A DNA stretch of 64,000 bases from Mercurialis annua. Taxonomy: Eukaryota > Streptophyta > Magnoliopsida > Malpighiales > Euphorbiaceae. The DNA lies in NCBI RefSeq assembly GCF_937616625.2, contig NC_065570.1:51265665-51329664 (forward strand), given 5' to 3'. Made by a program: the position numbers and the translations under genes. Below are positions 59,971-64,000 of the stretch, one piece after another; position 1 is the first letter of the stretch, and each line of letters starts with the position of its first letter. The notes beneath the pieces were generated by a model. It saw only the letters and a program-made list of their open reading frames with translations, made no database searches and was not told the DNA's origin.

Positions 59971-62900
59971 ACTCGTATCGTTGCTTTCCTGAATTTACAA
60001 TTCTGGAGATGCTTACCATGTTAAGGACCTTGTTGACTTATTTTACAGCTTTTAAGTACTTTGTTGACTTGGTTGTTGTAACCTGCTTGCATATTTTATG
60101 GTCTCTATGAGTTATATAGATTCTGCAATGTTTGTGATTTTTTTTATTATTATTATACCAAAATTTAGATTTATTTTGGTTAACATGTTCAATTTGATCC
60201 AGATGATAATGATTGGTGGGTGACCTATTCAAATGGGAAATTACTGGCTTTGCTGTAGTAAAAATGGATAGTAGATGCGAAAAGGGTGGTTGAGTTTATT
60301 AAATTGAGAGGATTGAAGAGAGAGATGAAAATGATTCTCTTTGATTGTGTTTGATTCGAAAAAGCTACACGAGAATGATACTTTTCTATCAATAAAAATC
60401 ATATTTTCTTATTTTCATCTATACTTTTTTTCCTTTTAATTTTTTTATTTCTTACCTTTAGTTTGATCGTGTTCGTGTCAACCTTCTATGATGATATACT
60501 TAGAGTTACTATAAACATAACCTATTTAATAATCATGTCAACACTAGCATTATGCAACAAACTTGTATAACCTCTTTAATTCGGTTGGTCGATTATGGAT
60601 CATAACAACACATTACCTTAGTTGAAAATAAATTATATCAAAACGATATTTAAGATGTCATAAACAGATTGAATGGATATACATATCAATCTTGAATACG
60701 TTATGACATGAATATGTTTAACCTCAATTCGAATGGGTTATCTTTTTATGTTAATTGAATTGCGTTCGCAGTGTCATAATTGATTTTGACACTCCTACCT
60801 TGAGCCAATAGATCCACATTTGCTGTTTGCATAACTAAATGGGGTTTACATATTACCAGACTCTTCTGATTGTTTCTTGTAGCCTGCAGGTACTATTTGG
60901 GAGAAACTGGCTATTTTTGCTAAAACCAAATGGATCTTCAATTCTTGAGCTATGTTCATCCGAGGCCAATAGAAAAAAAATGAAATATATTATAATACAA
61001 ATACGAGAAAAACAAACTTACAAACCTCATCGACAAATTTCGGTGTTGAGAATGTGTGTATACAATTATGCCTTCGTGAGGTTTCCTCCGTTGGATAAAT
61101 GATTACGGCACAACCCTACATTTAGACACTCTTCCGGTGTTTAAATGGATGCAACGATGCCATATCTCCTGCATAGCAAATCTCCAAGTACTTCTCATTC
61201 ACGGGTGATGAATCTGACGCTATAAACCAGCGGCTATATAAGTGTATATATATAGAGAGACAAAAAGTAGATGAAAATGAAATGAACCTTGTTTTTGCCC
61301 ATTTGAATATCCATTATTATCTCAACTATATCTCTTGTAGGTTTTATAGTTAATCCAAAAGTATACGGATCCATTATTGGAAGAGTCATTAGATTATGAC
61401 TTTTATTGCCTTGCAATGCATATGATCTTTCATGTGGTTGGTAATTTATAGAACTTCAGAAATGTAGAAAATTTAATGGTGTGAATTTTGATGCCACTCT
61501 TAGTACGTAACTTCGTTTTCAGACATTCAATGGTATGAATTTAATGTTACATGCTAAAGTATTATTTGGTATGGAAATCGTATACAACTTTAATCTTTTG
61601 GTATTAAACTTACCTTGTGACTTTCATAGTTTATTTATCTTTGTCGAGTTTAAAATTGAGTTAGCTTGAAAAGGAATCTCGCTCTCGTTGACCACGTTAA
61701 TGAGAAGGTAATTTTCTAATCAAGTATCAAATTTGATAAGGTTCTGAAGTCTCAGCATGTCGAAGCCTTTGGATTGAATATATGAGGAATGTTTTCGGTT
61801 TCCTCTTCAAAACTTCTGTTTTCTTATATTATTAATGAAGTCTGCCTTCTGATCTGATGTACCACTTTAATAGGCGAACAACCCAATCCTTGGAACATAT
61901 GATTAAACTTGCAAAACATGGTAAAAGCTAACTGGACGGTATTTGTTCGATTAACTTTCCGATGCTAAAATCAGTATTGGCTCGAGCAACGTTTTTAGTA
62001 TATGAATATAATAGCGTGTTTAGGTATATCTCAAGCTCTTTACATGGTGGTTGAAGGTATATCTTGTGGACTTGGAATAGAAAAGTGCTTCTTATTTAGT
62101 AGGGTTTGGCGTTGCATAGGAAATAAGTTTCTTATTCAAGTAGAATTTTTTTTTAGGGAAATTCAAGTAGAAATCTTATATAGGAATATCTTTCTGAACA
62201 AGTTTATCTTCCTAAATTGGAGTTTGTGTCCATATAGAACAAATATTTCATAAATCTGATTCTTGGGCAAGTCCCTCAGACGACGTGCTTTATCCGAGTC
62301 TTCAAGAATTCTCTCTTATCTTCGTGATTCAGATTACTCCTTTAATTGAGGCGAATCTCAAGAATTCGGCTACCGGTTTTATCTGGCTCTTAGCCCTTTG
62401 GGTGAGCTCGATATTGTCTCAGATGATGAATCTCGTGCGACTCGGCTCTACTATACTTATGATAGGATTCTGTATCCATCATTATCCCCCGCAAGTGTGC
62501 TAAATTCTTAGCATTTATGCCTTGGTAAATTTTAGTTTTATTTGGGGCGAGTCGTTCTACATTCCGGCGTGTCGTTTCATTTTCTTGTCAGGGTTTGTAT
62601 GTTTCTTCTTTTCTGCCACGTGTCAATCATCGATTATTGTCTTTTCTAGATGTAAGACAAGTGTCTTTTTGACGACTTTTTACATGCTATCAGTTACATA
62701 TTTTAGTGGTTTTCTTCTTAACTATTATTATTATATGTCAATGTCTTGAATTAACATTTTGAAAAAAATAAAAATAAATTACATAAATTTCATTAAGGCT
62801 AACAACTAGGTATATGAAAAATCCTTTAGTTAATTAGAAAAATTTAAACCCTTTTGAAAAATTAAAAAATTGCAAACAGAAAATACTCAAATAAAATTTT

Positions 62901-64000
62901 GACTATTGAATTATTTTCATTAAGATAAAAATATTGATTGAGATGATGAAATAACATAATATCTAAGTTGAGTATACATAAAAACAGTGGCGTCGGTGGA
63001 GCAAGCTGCGGCGGCCGCCCTACTCGTCCGGTGGCCATCCTCTGAGGATCACTTCAATATCCAATAGCTGCCATATTAGTGGTAAAGTTATAATTTGGTA
63101 ACGAGTTTTTTAAGAGGAACAATCTTTAATCAGTTAGCTTTGATCCGTAGTGTTAAAAAATTGCAAATTAGTATAAATAAAAGATTTTAAAATTTAAATG
63201 CATTAATTTCTGGTTGATTTTTAATTAATTTTAGGTTGATATTTAGTTGGTTTTAGGTTGATTTTTAAGTGATCATTAAATTTATCAAAAATACAATTTT
63301 TTTAACGGAGATAGAATTCATTAAAGAAGATTAAAGTATATAAAAAAACGTCATACAACAATAAACAAATATATAATCTTTCAAAACTCTAATCTTAACA
63401 AGTAAAAATAAAACAAAAATGATACAAACAAAGGATAATCGAAAAAGAGTAAAATTAAGCCGAAATCTTGCTAAAGTGTCATCTTTGGTCAGCCAAGAAC
63501 AAAGTTTCGTGATACGAGGGTCTTAATCTAATTTCCGTTTGATTTGACCAATAAACCATTTGATCATTTAGAGTTTCAAACTTTTTAATCACCATCTTCA
63601 AGAGAATGCATTAACTGTAATAATATCAAAATGAAAAACAACAACTAAAATTAAATATAGAATAAAACTTCAATATTCTTTGGTTTATGGATAATAATCA
63701 AAACAAGAATTTTTTAACATACAAGCTGAAAAAGCTTCAAAATTTTTTGGATTGTATTATAGATCATCCACATGCAAACTAAAAAAACCTTGAATAAGAC
63801 AAGGTTCTTCAACAAGCACTAAAATTGAACCCAAAAAGACTTAAAAACCCCAAATTATGAAGTGATTATTGAAGACAAACAATTAAAGTAAAGAAATAAA
63901 AAGAAAAACGGTTGAGGAAGAGGTGGGTTTTCGGCTAAAAATCAACCTCTAAGTTATGGTAGTTGACTTATGGTTAGAGAGAAGAGAGATGATTTTTTAG
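59971..64000. other. PBG1 3' UTR and intergenic DNA without supported genes
   Basis: The first 250–300 bases are probably the PBG1 3' UTR. Beyond that I find no gene I can support. A minus-strand stretch at 61122–61232 reads as plausible protein (RWFIASDSSPVNEKYLEIC…) but is short and isolated. A patch at 62280–62480 is somewhat GC-richer than its surroundings. A 60-base GC-rich block sits at 62990–63050. From 63100 onward the DNA is AT-rich, with TTTTAGGTTGATTTTT repeats near 63220–63270. Confidence 0.45.

Noticed and set aside
62002..62749. Several plus-strand ORFs of 72–83 codons
   Set aside because: No recognisable motifs, hydrophobic AT-driven composition, no splice-linked neighbours. 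Left as intergenic.

Overview
The window is nuclear DNA from a eudicot plant. It is AT-rich, its genes have many short GT–AG introns, and the proteins match plant families closely. Six intact protein-coding genes could be assembled exon by exon, with consistent phase throughout: ARF4 (auxin response factor 4, + strand, 1466–7810), IVD (mitochondrial isovaleryl-CoA dehydrogenase, − strand, 18879–23633), a TMEM209/cytochrome-b561-N-like membrane protein (+, 26242–30001), GTF2H2 (p44 subunit of TFIIH, +, 30785–33489), SIZ1 (SUMO E3 ligase, −, 37039–44687) and PBG1 (20S proteasome β7/β type-4 subunit, +, 55711–59970). Derived lengths are about 793, 407, 691, 413, 881 and 244 residues, each close to the usual family length. 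The genes are unrelated housekeeping or regulatory genes with their own promoters. ARF4 and SIZ1 are also close neighbours on Arabidopsis chromosome 5 (At5g60450 and At5g60410), so part of the order looks ancestral. I cannot name the species.

The space between and inside the genes is dominated by transposable elements, several with exact target-site duplications (TSDs). A 9.2-kb Ty3/gypsy chromovirus-type LTR retrotransposon (8998–18229, TSD CCTTT) has near-identical 2.75-kb LTRs but lacks the primer binding site and nearly all of gag. It sits inside an older foldback element. A second, non-autonomous LTR element (46307–50110, TSD TTCAG) has 421-bp LTRs and an interior made almost entirely of about 50 tandem 49-bp units, each able to form two stem-loops. 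This is the most unusual object in the window. Non-autonomous DNA elements with 9–10 bp TSDs (Mutator-like) lie at 24954–26099, 33725–33944, 51722–52239, 52965–54396 and 54529–55299. Two GC-rich elements with 8-bp TSDs (hAT-like) lie in introns of SIZ1 (40560–41007) and PBG1 (56364–56870).

Regulatory signals visible in the sequence include two identical tasiR-ARF target sites in ARF4, several upstream ORFs in the ARF4 leader, a telo-box and short uORF before GTF2H2, two site II (TGGGCC) elements before PBG1, a decoy duplicated 3' splice site in GTF2H2 intron 1 and a duplicated 5' splice site in IVD. The last 4 kb (60000–64000) and the stretches 33955–35870, 45000–46300 and 50116–51700 show no gene I can support.
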